This document shows, in pieces, positions 10,188-18,844 of a DNA stretch of 64,000 nucleotides. The stretch is from positions 1 to 64,000 of the forward strand of contig NZ_JAEHFP010000006.1 of the NCBI RefSeq assembly GCF_016446475.1, in the 5' to 3' direction. Made by a program: the position numbers and the translations under genes. The notes under the pieces are model-generated. The model saw only the letters and a program-made list of their open reading frames with translations, searched no databases and was not told the DNA's origin. The DNA comes from Paracoccus binzhouensis. GTDB taxonomy: Bacteria > Pseudomonadota > Alphaproteobacteria > Rhodobacterales > Rhodobacteraceae. The first letter of the stretch is position 1. Every line of letters begins with the position of its first letter.

Positions 10188-11417
10188 TCAGGCCGCGGAA
10201 GTCGAACGGTTCAGTTTGCATTGCGACCAGAGGTTGTCCATGGCGCGGACCAAGTGGTCGATCTGCCGGGGATCGTGTACCGGCGAGGGGGTGAAGCGCA
10301 AGCGTTCCGTGCCGCGCGGCACGGTGGGGAAGTTGATCGGCTGGACGTAGATGCCGAAATCGGCCAGCAGCATGTCCGACAGCGCCTTGCAATGCACGGG
10401 ATGGCCGACATGCACCGGCACGATATGGCTGCCATGGTCCATGATCGGCATGCCGAGGCCGCGCAGCCGCATCTTCAGGATGCGGGCGTTCAGTTGCTGG
10501 CGGTCGCGCAGCAATTGCCCCTCGGCCGTCTTCAGGAAGGCGATCGAGGCCGCCGCGCCCGCCGCCACCGCCGGCGGCAGCGAGGTGGTGAAGATGAAGC
10601 CCGGTGCATAGGAGCGGATGGCGTCCACCATCTTCGCCGAGGCGGCGATGTAGCCGCCGAACACGCCGAAGGCCTTGCCCAGCGTGCCGTTGAAGATGTC
10701 GATGCGATGGCTCAGCCCGTCGCGCTCGGCCACGCCGCCGCCACGGGGGCCATACATGCCGACCGCATGGACCTCGTCCAGATAGGTCAGGGCGTTGAAT
10801 TCGTCCGCCAGGTCGCAGATCGCGGCAATGGGGCCGAAATCGCCGTCCATGGAATAGATCGATTCGAAGGCGATCAGCTTCGGCGCCTCGGGATCGTCGG
10901 CCTCCAGCAGCTCGCGCAGATGCGCCACGTCATTGTGGCGGAAGATGCGCTTGGCGCCGTCGAAGCGCTTGATGCCCTCGATCATCGAGGCGTGGTTCAG
11001 CGCGTCCGAATAGATGATCAGCCCGGGGAACAGCTTGCGCAGCGTCGAAAGCGTCGCGTCATTGGCGATATAGGCGCTGGAGAAGACCAGCGCCGCCTCT
11101 TTCCCGTGCAGGTCGGCCAGCTCGGCTTCGAGCCGCTTGTGATAGACCGTGGTGCCCGAGATGTTGCGCGTCCCGCCCGAGCCGGCGCCGGTGGCGTCCA
11201 GCGCCTCGTGCATCGCCGCCAGAACCACCGGGTGCTGGCCCATGCCCAGATAGTCGTTGCCGCACCAGACGGTGATCTCGGTCTCGCTCCCGTCGGGGCG
11301 GGTCCAGATCGCCTGCGGATAGGCCCCCTTGCGCCGCTCGATGTCGATGAAGGTGCGGTAGCGCCCTTCCTCGTGCAGCTTGCCGATGGCCTGATCCAGG
11401 GCGGCTGAGTAATCCAT
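10188..11417 (-). CDS. hemA: 5-aminolevulinate synthase
   Basis: ALAS condenses glycine and succinyl-CoA to 5-aminolevulinate, the committed step of haem synthesis by the Shemin (C4) pathway used in alphaproteobacteria. The 409-residue protein starts [14 protein letters not shown] and keeps the glycine-rich loop [12 protein letters not shown] (77-88), the aspartate in [10 protein letters not shown] and the PLP-binding lysine K248 in [16 protein letters not shown]. The ATG chosen has AGGGACC upstream; a GTG or ATG earlier would add 15 residues of no family likeness. An FNR-type palindrome lies about 70 bp upstream of the start, which suggests oxygen-dependent control, as described for hemA in Rhodobacter. 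It diverges from the M20 peptidase gene. Confidence 0.97.
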   Translation of the reverse strand: MDYSAALDQAIGKLHEEGRYRTFIDIERRKGAYPQAIWTRPDGSETEITVWCGNDYLGMGQHPVVLAAMHEALDATGAGSGGTRNISGTTVYHKRLEAELADLHGKEAALVFSSAYIANDATLSTLRKLFPGLIIYSDALNHASMIEGIKRFDGAKRIFRHNDVAHLRELLEADDPEAPKLIAFESIYSMDGDFGPIAAICDLADEFNALTYLDEVHAVGMYGPRGGGVAERDGLSHRIDIFNGTLGKAFGVFGGYIAASAKMVDAIRSYAPGFIFTTSLPPAVAAGAAASIAFLKTAEGQLLRDRQQLNARILKMRLRGLGMPIMDHGSHIVPVHVGHPVHCKALSDMLLADFGIYVQPINFPTVPRGTERLRFTPSPVHDPRQIDHLVRAMDNLWSQCKLNRSTSAA

Positions 11418-11485
11418 CTGCGGTCCCTTGCCTTGCTTGAACTTGCTCGCTTGGGGGATCATGCTCCGATCCCGCGGGTCACGAC

Positions 11486-11499
11486 TTGATACGTGTCAA
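11486..11499. promoter_or_regulatory. FNR-type binding site upstream of hemA
   Basis: The sequence TTGATACGTGTCAA fits the FNR/CRP half-sites TTGAT-N4-ATCAA with one difference in the second half. It lies 69-82 bp upstream of the hemA ATG, in an AT-richer stretch of the divergent hemA/M20 gap, a position compatible with activation of hemA. Paracoccus species carry several FNR-family regulators (FnrP, NNR, NarR), and which one binds cannot be told from the site. Confidence 0.6.
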
Positions 11500-11587
11500 A
11501 TCAGAGAAAATATAGGGTCAAAATGCCGCATTACGACCATGGAAGCAGTCAAATTCTCTGATCAAATCATTCAGGAATAGAGAAAAC

Positions 11588-12973
11588 ATGCCGAACAGCC
11601 CGAAAATCGACGAAGTACTTTCAACGCTGGACGCGGGTCTGCCGCAGGCGCTGGCGCGACTTCAGGATTTCCTGCGCATCCCCTCGATCTCGACCGACCC
11701 GGCGCATCGCGGCGACGTGCGCCGCGCCGCCGAATGGCTTTGTGCGGAATTGCAGTCCCTGGGCTTCGACGCCTCGGTCCGCGACACGCCCGGCCATCCG
11801 ATGGTGGTGGCGCATTCGCCGAAAGGCGCGCGCCGGCCGCTGCTGTTCTACGGCCATTACGACGTGCAGCCGGTCGACCCGCTGGAACTGTGGGACCGCC
11901 CGCCCTTCGAGCCCGAGATCCAGGACACCCCCGAAGGCCGGGTCATCCGCGGCCGCGGCGCCGCCGACGACAAGGGCCAGCTGATGACCTTTGTCGAGTC
12001 CTTCCGGGCCTGGAAGGCGGTGCATGGCGAACTGCCCTCGGACCTGACATTGCTGTTCGAGGGCGAGGAGGAATCCGGCTCGCCCAGCCTGCAGCCCTTC
12101 CTGCGCGAGAACGCGGATGAACTGCGCGCCGGGCTGGCGATGATCTGCGACACCGGCATGTATTCCGACGGCCGGCCGGCGATCACCACCCAGCTGCGCG
12201 GCCTGCTGGGCGAGGAGATCGTCCTTCGCGCCGCCGACCGCGACCTGCATTCCGGCAGCTTCGGCGGGCTGGCCGCCAACCCGATCCAGATCCTGGTGAA
12301 CGCGCTGGCCACGGTGAAGGATGCCGGCGGCCGCATCACCCTGCCCGGCTTCTACGACGGGGTCGAGGAACTGACCGACGAGCTGCGCGCCGATTGGGAC
12401 GCGCTCGGCTTCGATCCGGGGGAGTTCCTGTCGCGGGTCGGCCTGAAGCAGCCGGTGGGCGAGACGGGCCGCACCGGGCTGGAGATGGTCTGGAACCGCC
12501 CGACCTTCGAGATCAACGGCATCTCGGGCGGCTATACCGGCGAGGGCTTCAAGACCGTGCTGCCGGCCGAGGCCCGCGCCAAGGTCAGCTTCCGGCTGAC
12601 CGGCAGCCAGGACCCGCTGGCGATCCGCGAGACCTTCCGCGCCCATGTCCGCGCCGCCATCCCCGCCGATTGCGCGGTCGAGTTCCACGGCCACGGCGCC
12701 AGCCGGGCCAGCCGCATGGACATCTCGGACCCGGCCTTCGCAGCGGCCAAGGCGGCGCTGTCGCAGGAATGGGGCCGCGAGGCCGCCTATATCGGCGCCG
12801 GCGGCTCGATCCCGATCGCGGGCGATTTCAAGACCATCCTGGGCATGGATTCGATGCTGATCGGCTTCGGCCGCGACGACGACCGCATCCATTCCCCGAA
12901 CGAGAAATACGATCTGGAAAGCTTCGCCAGGGGCGCGCGCAGCTGGGCGCGCATCCTGGCGGCGCTGAGCTGA
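11588..12973 (+). CDS. M20-family dipeptidase/carboxypeptidase
   Basis: A 461-residue cytosolic di-zinc peptidase of the M20 family (ArgE/DapE/carnosinase-like group). Metal and catalytic motifs are intact: GHYDVQP (H90, D92), GRGAADDKGQ with the bridging Asp near 127, the general-base EGEEESGS (159-161), and the dimerisation-domain motif DLHSGSFGG. The C-terminal GAGGSIPI segment and the final His in DDDRIHSPNEKY complete the site. The ATG follows AGGAATAGAG. It diverges from hemA and ends in a shared terminator. The family removes N-terminal residues from dipeptides or deacylates amino acids; the substrate is not predictable here. Confidence 0.9.
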   Translation: MPNSPKIDEVLSTLDAGLPQALARLQDFLRIPSISTDPAHRGDVRRAAEWLCAELQSLGFDASVRDTPGHPMVVAHSPKGARRPLLFYGHYDVQPVDPLELWDRPPFEPEIQDTPEGRVIRGRGAADDKGQLMTFVESFRAWKAVHGELPSDLTLLFEGEEESGSPSLQPFLRENADELRAGLAMICDTGMYSDGRPAITTQLRGLLGEEIVLRAADRDLHSGSFGGLAANPIQILVNALATVKDAGGRITLPGFYDGVEELTDELRADWDALGFDPGEFLSRVGLKQPVGETGRTGLEMVWNRPTFEINGISGGYTGEGFKTVLPAEARAKVSFRLTGSQDPLAIRETFRAHVRAAIPADCAVEFHGHGASRASRMDISDPAFAAAKAALSQEWGREAAYIGAGGSIPIAGDFKTILGMDSMLIGFGRDDDRIHSPNEKYDLESFARGARSWARILAALS

Positions 12974-13027
12974 TCGAACACGGCAGCAGGCTGGCGGCCT
13001 GCTGCCCCGGACCGTGCCGGACATGCG

Positions 13028-13051
13028 AAGGGCGCCCGCGGGCGCCCTTTT
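13028..13051. terminator. Bidirectional rho-independent terminator (M20 / carD)
   Basis: AAGGGCGCCC-GC-GGGCGCCCTT followed by TT on the plus strand forms a perfect ten-base stem. It lies between the convergent M20 gene and carD, with a short T run in both directions, so it can end both transcripts. Confidence 0.8.
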
Positions 13052-13075
13052 CTCCGTCGCCTTGCCGGCCCTGGT

Positions 13076-13585
13076 TCAGGCGGCGCGGGCGGTCAGCACC
13101 GTCTCGACCTTCTTCTGGGCGCCGGCCTCGTCCATGCCGCTGACGGCGGCGACTTCGCGGGTCAGGCGGTCCAGCGCCGCCTCGTAGAGCTGGCGCTCGG
13201 AATAGGACTGCTCGCGCTGGTCGTCGTTGCGATGGAGGTCGCGCACCACCTCGGCAATCGACATCAGGTCGCCCGAATTGATCTTCTGCTCGTATTCCTG
13301 GGCGCGGCGCGACCACATGGCGCGCTTGACCCGGGCCTTGCCCTTCAGGGTGTCCAGCGCCCGCTCGACCAGGTCGGGGGTCGACAGGCCGCGCATGCCG
13401 ATTTCGGTGGCGCGCGCGGTCGGCACGCGCAGGGTCATCTTGTCCTTCTCGAACGAGATCACGAACATCTCGAGGCGCAGCCCGGCAACCTCTTGCTCTT
13501 CGATCGAAACGATGCGACCCACGCCATGCGTCGGGTACACCACGAAATCATCGGGGCGGAATTCGGTCTTCTTGGCTTTCGACAT
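13076..13585 (-). CDS. carD: CarD/CdnL-family transcriptional regulator
   Basis: CarD-like proteins bind RNA polymerase beta and stabilise open promoter complexes, especially at rRNA and housekeeping promoters. The 169 residues show the N-terminal RNA polymerase-interacting Tudor-like domain (FRPDDFVVYPTHGVGRIVSI, then a basic-acidic beta stretch to about 65) and a helical C-terminal DNA-binding domain (about 70-165) with the conserved tryptophan in VKRAMWSRRAQEYE. The ATG giving MSKAKKTEFRP is preceded by a GGAAG-type site; codons further upstream give a cysteine- and arginine-rich extension foreign to the family. It stands alone between a convergent M20 gene and a long upstream gap. Confidence 0.93.
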   Translation of the reverse strand: MSKAKKTEFRPDDFVVYPTHGVGRIVSIEEQEVAGLRLEMFVISFEKDKMTLRVPTARATEIGMRGLSTPDLVERALDTLKGKARVKRAMWSRRAQEYEQKINSGDLMSIAEVVRDLHRNDDQREQSYSERQLYEAALDRLTREVAAVSGMDEAGAQKKVETVLTARAA

Positions 13586-14041
13586 TGGGCTTCCTTCGCA
13601 GTTGCGCCGGCGGGCGGCACAAAAGACCCCAAGGCGGGATGATCCCCCCCTTACGGGCCGGTGTCGTTGTTCTTGCATTTCCGGCCGGGCAGTCGGCCAG
13701 AACAGGCAGCAACGCCGGACGGGCCACAGCAGGCAGCCCGACCGGCGCGATATGGCGGCACCATAGCATAAAATTCGCGCCGGTTCAAAGGTTCGCTGCA
13801 AAGCGGCACCGATCCTGTCCGAAGCCGTGAAATCATTGAAAATCAATCACTCGAAAACCCAGCGCCGCCAGAATCGGTGCATTGACCGGGACGAATCGAC
13901 CTGCCCCGATCACGGGTCCGGTCTAACGATTCCGACCCCGCCCCGCCACCGATCCGCAGACAAAAGCGAGGAATGATGCGCATTCAACACAGTCGTTAGC
14001 CCTGGAAACGACCGTCGCCGGGCCAAGCGGGACTGCAGGTC
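13586..14041. other. 456-bp non-coding gap between fdxA and carD
   Basis: No open frame here has protein-like composition. The carD-proximal part holds the candidate promoter listed separately. The fdxA-proximal half is AT-richer than its surroundings (around 13826-13860, TGAAATCATTGAAAATCAAT) and shows no hairpin with a T run, so I see no clear terminator for fdxA. A small RNA or long 5' leader of carD is possible but nothing specific supports it. Confidence 0.5.
13760..13788 (-). promoter_or_regulatory. Candidate sigma-70 promoter of carD
   Basis: On the minus strand TTGAAC (-35, four of six) and TATGGT (-10, four of six) are separated by exactly 17 bases, about 175 bp upstream of the carD ATG. 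The surrounding bases are the most AT-rich near carD. This is a pattern match only. Confidence 0.4.
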
Positions 14042-14380
14042 TCAATCCCCTTCGCCGGGGGCCTCCGAGAAGTATTTCTCCAGCTTGCCGGGCACGCCAT
14101 CCATCTCCTGATAGCCGGGCATCGGTTCCTTCTTGCGGGTGATGACCGGCCAGAGCTCGGCATACTTGCGGTTGAACTCGACCCAGCTTTCCATGTCCGG
14201 CTCGGTATCCGGGCGGATGGCGTCGGCGGGGCATTCCGGTTCGCAGACGCCGCAATCGATGCATTCGTCGGGATGGATGACCAGTGTGTTCTCGCCCTCA
14301 TAGAAACAGTCCACGGGACACACCTCGACGCAGTCGGTGTATTTGCACATGATGCAGTTATCTGTGACGACATAGGTCAT
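14042..14380 (-). CDS. fdxA: Seven-iron ferredoxin FdxA
   Basis: A 112-residue electron carrier with one [3Fe-4S] and one [4Fe-4S] cluster. The first cysteine set is C9, C17, C21 (plus C12 and C25 in [18 protein letters not shown]) and the second is C40-I-D-C43-G-V-C46 with C50 ([13 protein letters not shown]). The C-terminal 50-residue extension, including [13 protein letters not shown], is the diagnostic feature of alphaproteobacterial FdxA against short 2[4Fe-4S] ferredoxins. It follows the S4-domain gene in the same direction with a 175-bp gap that shows nothing recognisable. The electron partner is unknown. Confidence 0.95.
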   Translation of the reverse strand: MTYVVTDNCIMCKYTDCVEVCPVDCFYEGENTLVIHPDECIDCGVCEPECPADAIRPDTEPDMESWVEFNRKYAELWPVITRKKEPMPGYQEMDGVPGKLEKYFSEAPGEGD

Positions 14381-14555
14381 GGCGCGATATTCCTGTTTCC
14401 TGAGCGGCTAGTTACGCCCGAGCCAGCCATCATTCAAGGCCGGGACGGGCGAAAAGACGGCGATGCGGCGGCAGCTCCGGCAGGCCGGGACGGCGTTCCG
14501 CCATCCGCCGCCAGGCAGGGACCGCGTTCCGGATCCGGCCGAAGACAGCCGCGAA

Positions 14556-14831
14556 TCAGAACGCGATTTCCTCGTAGAGGGCGGCGGCCTCGCTGGCCGG
14601 GCCGCGGCGCTCGCCCAGCAGCAGCACCCGCAGCACCCGCACCCGGCCATGGGCCGAGACGGTGACCGTGTCGCCATGCCGCACCGGCTGGGCCGGCTTG
14701 CTGCAGGGCTGGCCGTTCACCCGGATGCCGCCGCCGGCGATGGCGTCGGCGGCCAGGGTGCGGGTCCGGAACAGCCGGGCGTGATGCAGCCAGCGGTCGA
14801 GCCGAATCGCGCCGGCCCCTGCCCCGCTCAC
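14556..14831 (-). CDS. S4-domain RNA-binding protein (Hsp15-like)
   Basis: A 91-residue basic protein made almost wholly of an S4 RNA-binding fold: IRLDRWLHHARLFRTRTLAA (about 9-28) followed by the IRVNGQPCSKPAQPVRHGDTV loop typical of Hsp15/HslR and RluB-type S4 domains. E. coli Hsp15 binds stalled 50S subunits carrying nascent chains; a similar ribosome-quality role is plausible. Its ATG overlaps the stop of the upstream helicase gene by four bases, so the two are translationally coupled and probably share RNA-related work. The C-terminal 20 residues are acidic and short. Confidence 0.85.
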   Translation of the reverse strand: MSGAGAGAIRLDRWLHHARLFRTRTLAADAIAGGGIRVNGQPCSKPAQPVRHGDTVTVSAHGRVRVLRVLLLGERRGPASEAAALYEEIAF

Positions 14832-17791
14832 GTCTTGTTCTTGAGCGCGGCGAGGACGGCGAAGGGGCTGTCCGGGTCGGCCTGTTTCTCGGCCCGCGGC
14901 GGGCGGGCCTCGAAGTTCTTGGGCCCGTCATGGCGCGGCTTGCCCTTGTGCTTGCCCTTCGGGCCGCGGTCGGGGCGATCCCCCCTTTCGCCGCGATTCT
15001 CGTCGCGGCGCTTGCCCTCGAAAGGCTTGCCCTCGCGCCGCGGCTCCTGCCCGGCCTCGCGCTCGCGGCGCGGACCGCGCTCACCCTGCGGACGGCCCTG
15101 GCCATGACCCTGACGCTCGGGGCGGCGCTGGCCACCGCGCGGACGCGGGGCCCAGGTGAAAGTATAGAAGGCCTCCATCTCGGGCGCGGGCGCGCCGGCC
15201 TCGGCTTCAGCAGCGGCCTCGCCTTTACCTTCGCCCCCGGCCTCGCCCTCACCCGCGGGCTCCGCGGCCTTGCGGGCGGCCTGCTCGGCCTCCCACCGGG
15301 CACGGGTCTCGGCGGCAAGGACGCTTTCCTCCTCGGTCAGCGGATGCTCGCGATCGGCGCCTTCGGGCTCCGGCACCGGCCCGGGATCGGTACCGGCAGC
15401 GGCGGGCGCGGCCTCGGCGCGGGCCTTGACCCGCTCGCCCTTCTCGGCGCGATAGCCCAGCCCCTGCATCAGCCCGGCGAACTGCTCCAGCGTCATGCCG
15501 GTGATCGACAGCATGTCGGGCGTCGCCTCGAATCCGCCGCGGCTGTCCTGGCCACGCAGCATGTCGGCCAGCCGCTCCAGCATGTCGATGCGGATCGCCC
15601 GCTCGCCCGCCGGATGATAACCCGAAAGCGTGTAATAGCCCTTGGGCACGTCCGGCAGGTTCGGGATGGTCACCAGGCCCGGAGGCGGGCTTTCCGGGAA
15701 CTCGGCCAGCCCCTGGTCGAGGCCCCAGAGCACCAGCCGCAGCCGGGTCGGCGCCGGCTTCAGCAGCGCCGGCTGGAAAATGGTGAACTGGCCGAAGCGC
15801 ACGCCATGCTTGCGCAGCAGGCCGCGCGCCTCCTGGTCCAGTTCCTTGACCTCGGCCGCGACACCCTCGCGCGGCAGCACCCCCAGCGCCTCGACCAGGC
15901 GGAAGGCAAAGCCGCGGGCCAGGCCGGCCAGCGTCTCGTCGTTCTTCAGCGCCAGCAGCGGCTCGAACAGGGTGGCGATCTTGCGGTCGATGAAATGCTG
16001 CAGCCGGCGGCGCACCTTCTCGGCGATCTCGGGCCCGGCCTCCTCGTCGACGAAGGGCTCGACGCCGGGTTTCAGCGGCTCGGCGCCCTTGACCAGCTTG
16101 CCCACCGCCGAGGCGCCCCACATCAGGCCGCCCTGTTCGGTGAAGTCCAGCTCGGTATCCGGCGCGTTGTAGAACCTGTCGGCGCGCAGATGGAATTCGG
16201 GGCGCAACGCCTCGTAGGCGGCGCGTTGCAACATGCGCGCCTCGTCCCCGGTTGCGCTTGGATCGGCGTGGAAGCGGAAGCCCTCCAGACGGCCGGCGAA
16301 CTCGCCCTCGACCGTCACTTCGCCCTTGTCATTCACCTCGGCCAAAAGGCTCTCCTTCTGCTTGAGCCGGCGCAGCAGCACGGAAGTGCGCCGGTCCACG
16401 AATCTTTGCGTCAGGGCCGCGTGCAGCGCGTCCGACAGTCGATCTTCTACCGCGCGCGTCTCGGCGCGCCAATGGCTTTCATCCGAAACCCAGCCCGAAC
16501 GCTGGGCAACATAGGTCCAGGTGCGTATATATGCCAATCGTTTCGACAATGTGTCGATGTCGCCTTGCGTTTTATCAATCCGGGCGATCTGACCCTGCAG
16601 CCAGTCGCCGGGCACCCTGCCTTCGCGCAGGAAACCGTAGATGCGCGCCAGCAGCGTCGAATGCTCGGCCGCCGAGATCGAGCGGAAATCGGGGATCCGG
16701 CAGACATCCCAGAGCAGCCGCACGTTGCGGGGGTGCGGCACGTGGTCGCGGATCTCGGGCATGGCCGAAAGCGCCTTGAGCGCCCGCAGGTCGTCCGCCT
16801 CGCGGCCGCGGGCCAGCCAGCCGCTTTCGGGCGCGGTTTCGAGACTCTGGATCAGCCGCTCGACCGTGCCGAATTCCAGCGCCGCGTTGCGCCACATCAG
16901 CCGCTGGATCGGGGCGAAACGGTGGTTTTCGATGGCCTCGACCAGCCCCTCCTCCAGCGGGCCGGCATCGCCGGTGACGCCGAACGTGCCCGGCTCGGTA
17001 TGCCGGCCGGCGCGGCCGGCGATCTGGCCCAGCTCGTGCGGGAACAGCTCGCGATAGCGGCGGCCGTCGAATTTCTCGGTGGCGGAAAAGGCGACGTGGC
17101 AGATGTCGAGGTTCAGCCCCATGCCGATGGCGTCGGTGGCGACCAGGTAATCCACCTCGCCCTGCTGATACATGGCGACCTGGGCGTTGCGGGTGCGCGG
17201 GCTCAGCGCCCCCATCACCACGGCGCAGCCGCCCTTTTGCCGGCGGATCAGCTCGGCAGTGGCATAGACCTCCTCGACCGAGAAGCAGACGATGGCTGAG
17301 CGCGGCGGCATCCGGCTGATCTTCTTCGAGCCCGCCCATGACAGGGTGGAGAACCGCTCGCGCCGCATGAACTGCGCCTGCGGCACCAGCGCGGCGATGG
17401 CCGGGCGCATGGTGTCGCTGCCCAGCAGCAGGGTTTCGTGCAGCCCGCGCATGTTCAGCAGCCGGTCGGTGAAGACATGGCCGCGTTCCGGGTCGGCGCA
17501 AAGCTGGACCTCGTCGATGGCGACGAAATCGGCGCCGACCTCGGGCATGGCCTCGGTGGTGGCGACCCAGTATTGCACGCGCTCGGGGACGATCCGCTCC
17601 TCGCCCGTCACCAGCGCCACGATCGAGGGGCCGCGCGCCTTGACGATGCGGTCATACACCTCGCGCGCGAGCAGGCGCAGCGGCAGGCCGATGACCCCGG
17701 TGCGATGCGCCAGCATCCGGTCGATGGCGTAATGGGTCTTGCCGGTATTGGTCGGGCCAAGCACGGCCGCGACCCGGGATCTGTCGTTCAT
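14828..17791 (-). CDS. Suv3-like SF2 RNA helicase with long charged C-terminal tail
   Basis: A 987-residue DExH-type helicase. Walker A is GPTNTGKT (12-19), motif II is DEVQ (93-96), motif III-like LLLGSDTMRP and motif VI QIAGRAGRHTEPGTFG follow, with ATDAIGMGLNLD as motif V; this set matches the Suv3/mitochondrial-type RNA helicases found in alphaproteobacteria. Residues 330-790 hold conserved helical modules, and from about 800 onward the chain is low-complexity Glu/Ala then an Arg/Gly/Pro/Lys-rich basic tail of over 100 residues, probably an RNA-binding or degradosome-docking region. It is coupled by ATGA overlap to the S4 gene and by one-base overlap to the upstream TPR gene. Role in RNA turnover is inferred from the family. 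Confidence 0.88.
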   Translation of the reverse strand: MNDRSRVAAVLGPTNTGKTHYAIDRMLAHRTGVIGLPLRLLAREVYDRIVKARGPSIVALVTGEERIVPERVQYWVATTEAMPEVGADFVAIDEVQLCADPERGHVFTDRLLNMRGLHETLLLGSDTMRPAIAALVPQAQFMRRERFSTLSWAGSKKISRMPPRSAIVCFSVEEVYATAELIRRQKGGCAVVMGALSPRTRNAQVAMYQQGEVDYLVATDAIGMGLNLDICHVAFSATEKFDGRRYRELFPHELGQIAGRAGRHTEPGTFGVTGDAGPLEEGLVEAIENHRFAPIQRLMWRNAALEFGTVERLIQSLETAPESGWLARGREADDLRALKALSAMPEIRDHVPHPRNVRLLWDVCRIPDFRSISAAEHSTLLARIYGFLREGRVPGDWLQGQIARIDKTQGDIDTLSKRLAYIRTWTYVAQRSGWVSDESHWRAETRAVEDRLSDALHAALTQRFVDRRTSVLLRRLKQKESLLAEVNDKGEVTVEGEFAGRLEGFRFHADPSATGDEARMLQRAAYEALRPEFHLRADRFYNAPDTELDFTEQGGLMWGASAVGKLVKGAEPLKPGVEPFVDEEAGPEIAEKVRRRLQHFIDRKIATLFEPLLALKNDETLAGLARGFAFRLVEALGVLPREGVAAEVKELDQEARGLLRKHGVRFGQFTIFQPALLKPAPTRLRLVLWGLDQGLAEFPESPPPGLVTIPNLPDVPKGYYTLSGYHPAGERAIRIDMLERLADMLRGQDSRGGFEATPDMLSITGMTLEQFAGLMQGLGYRAEKGERVKARAEAAPAAAGTDPGPVPEPEGADREHPLTEEESVLAAETRARWEAEQAARKAAEPAGEGEAGGEGKGEAAAEAEAGAPAPEMEAFYTFTWAPRPRGGQRRPERQGHGQGRPQGERGPRREREAGQEPRREGKPFEGKRRDENRGERGDRPDRGPKGKHKGKPRHDGPKNFEARPPRAEKQADPDSPFAVLAALKNKT

Positions 17792-18507
17792 CAGGCGTCC
17801 GTGCCTTGCAATTCCTGTTCGATGCGCGTCACCGCATCCTGCGCGTCCTGCTGATGCGGGTGAATCTTCAGGCTCGCGCGGAAGGCGTCCAGCGCGCGGC
17901 GGCGGTCGCCCAATTCCTCCAGAATCGTGCCCAATTGGGTCAGCGCCCCGAAATGCCGCGGCTCGAGCCGCAGCACCTGTTCCAGATCGCCCAAGGCGGG
18001 GCCGTAGTCGCCCTCGAGATAGAAGGCGATCGAGCGCAGATACCAGCCGGCGGCGAAATCCGGCGCGTGATCGGTCAGCGCAGTCAGGTGGCCCAGCGCC
18101 GTCGCCGTGTCGCCGGCATCCAGCGCCGACTCGCCCCGCTTGTAGAGCAGGTCCATGGCGGCCGAGCCCGAGCGCGACCAGATGCGCAGGATGTCGGTCT
18201 CGGCCCGGGCCCAGCTTTCGCCCTCAGGCTGGGCCAGTTCGGCGAAAAGCATGTCCAGATCCTCGCGCGCGCGCAGTCGTGCGGCTGCGGTCGGCTCCGC
18301 GGGTGCGGCCGGTTCGGACAGCGCGTCCCCGGCCGGCGGATCGCTCTCATTTTCGGGAGAATCCTCTTGCGGGACCGCGTCCTGGGCGGGTATCGCACGG
18401 GGGGCATCCTGCCATGCCACGGCCGCGCCGGGAACCAGCAGCCCCAGGAAAAGCCCTGCCGCGACGGCATGATGGAAATGAGGGACTGGCCAACGCATAT
18501 TCCCCAT
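17791..18507 (-). CDS. Exported tetratricopeptide-repeat protein
   Basis: A 238-residue protein with an N-terminal signal peptide (about 1-32, ending GAAVA) followed by an acidic Pro/Glu linker and four TPR-like helical pairs from about 85 to 225 (LLYKRGESALDAGDTATALG, then AGWYLRSIAFYLEGDYGPAL and FGALTQLGTILEELGDRRRA). TPR domains scaffold protein complexes; this one should act in the periplasm. The ATG chosen has AGAGGT six bases upstream; a second ATG three codons later is an alternative. Its stop codon overlaps the helicase start by one base, so it heads the TPR-helicase-S4 operon, and it diverges from the SCP2 gene across 49 bp. No partner can be named. Confidence 0.82.
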   Translation of the reverse strand: MGNMRWPVPHFHHAVAAGLFLGLLVPGAAVAWQDAPRAIPAQDAVPQEDSPENESDPPAGDALSEPAAPAEPTAAARLRAREDLDMLFAELAQPEGESWARAETDILRIWSRSGSAAMDLLYKRGESALDAGDTATALGHLTALTDHAPDFAAGWYLRSIAFYLEGDYGPALGDLEQVLRLEPRHFGALTQLGTILEELGDRRRALDAFRASLKIHPHQQDAQDAVTRIEQELQGTDA

Positions 18508-18556
18508 GTAAACCTCTGCCCCGACCAATTCCAGACACGAGAACAGGAGATATGGA

Positions 18557-18841
18557 ATGAGCAAAGTCATCGAAGGCGCCGTGGCCGCGCTGGACGAGAA
18601 GGCCAAGGGCTTCGACGGCACCGCCAAATTCGTCATCGAGGGCGAAGGCTCGGTCTATATCGACGCCAACGGCGCCCGCGCCGCCGATGACGAGGCCGAG
18701 GTGACGCTGACCGCCAGCCGCGAGACCTTCGAGGGGCTGCTCTCGGGCGACGTGAACCCGACCACCGCCTTCATGACCGGCAAGCTGAAGGTCGACGGCT
18801 CGATGGGCACGGCGATGAAGCTGGGGGCGCTGCTCTCGTAA
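18557..18841 (+). CDS. SCP2 sterol-binding domain protein
   Basis: A 94-residue single-domain protein of the SCP2 lipid-transfer fold. Family features are KFVIEGEGSVYID, the DDEAEVTLTASRETFEGLLSG strand-helix, and the MTGKLKVDGSMGTAMKL motif that closes the lipid-binding tunnel. Bacterial stand-alone SCP2 proteins bind fatty acyl or sterol-like lipids; ligand here is unknown. The ATG follows AGGAGATATGGA, a strong ribosome site. A lysophospholipase-like gene starts three bases after the stop, so the two probably form a lipid-handling operon. Confidence 0.88.
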   Translation: MSKVIEGAVAALDEKAKGFDGTAKFVIEGEGSVYIDANGARAADDEAEVTLTASRETFEGLLSGDVNPTTAFMTGKLKVDGSMGTAMKLGALLS

Positions 18842-18844
18842 GCG

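Noticed and set aside
13826..13870. Terminator or small RNA in the AT-rich part of the fdxA-carD gap
   Set aside because: No stem followed by a T run could be drawn.
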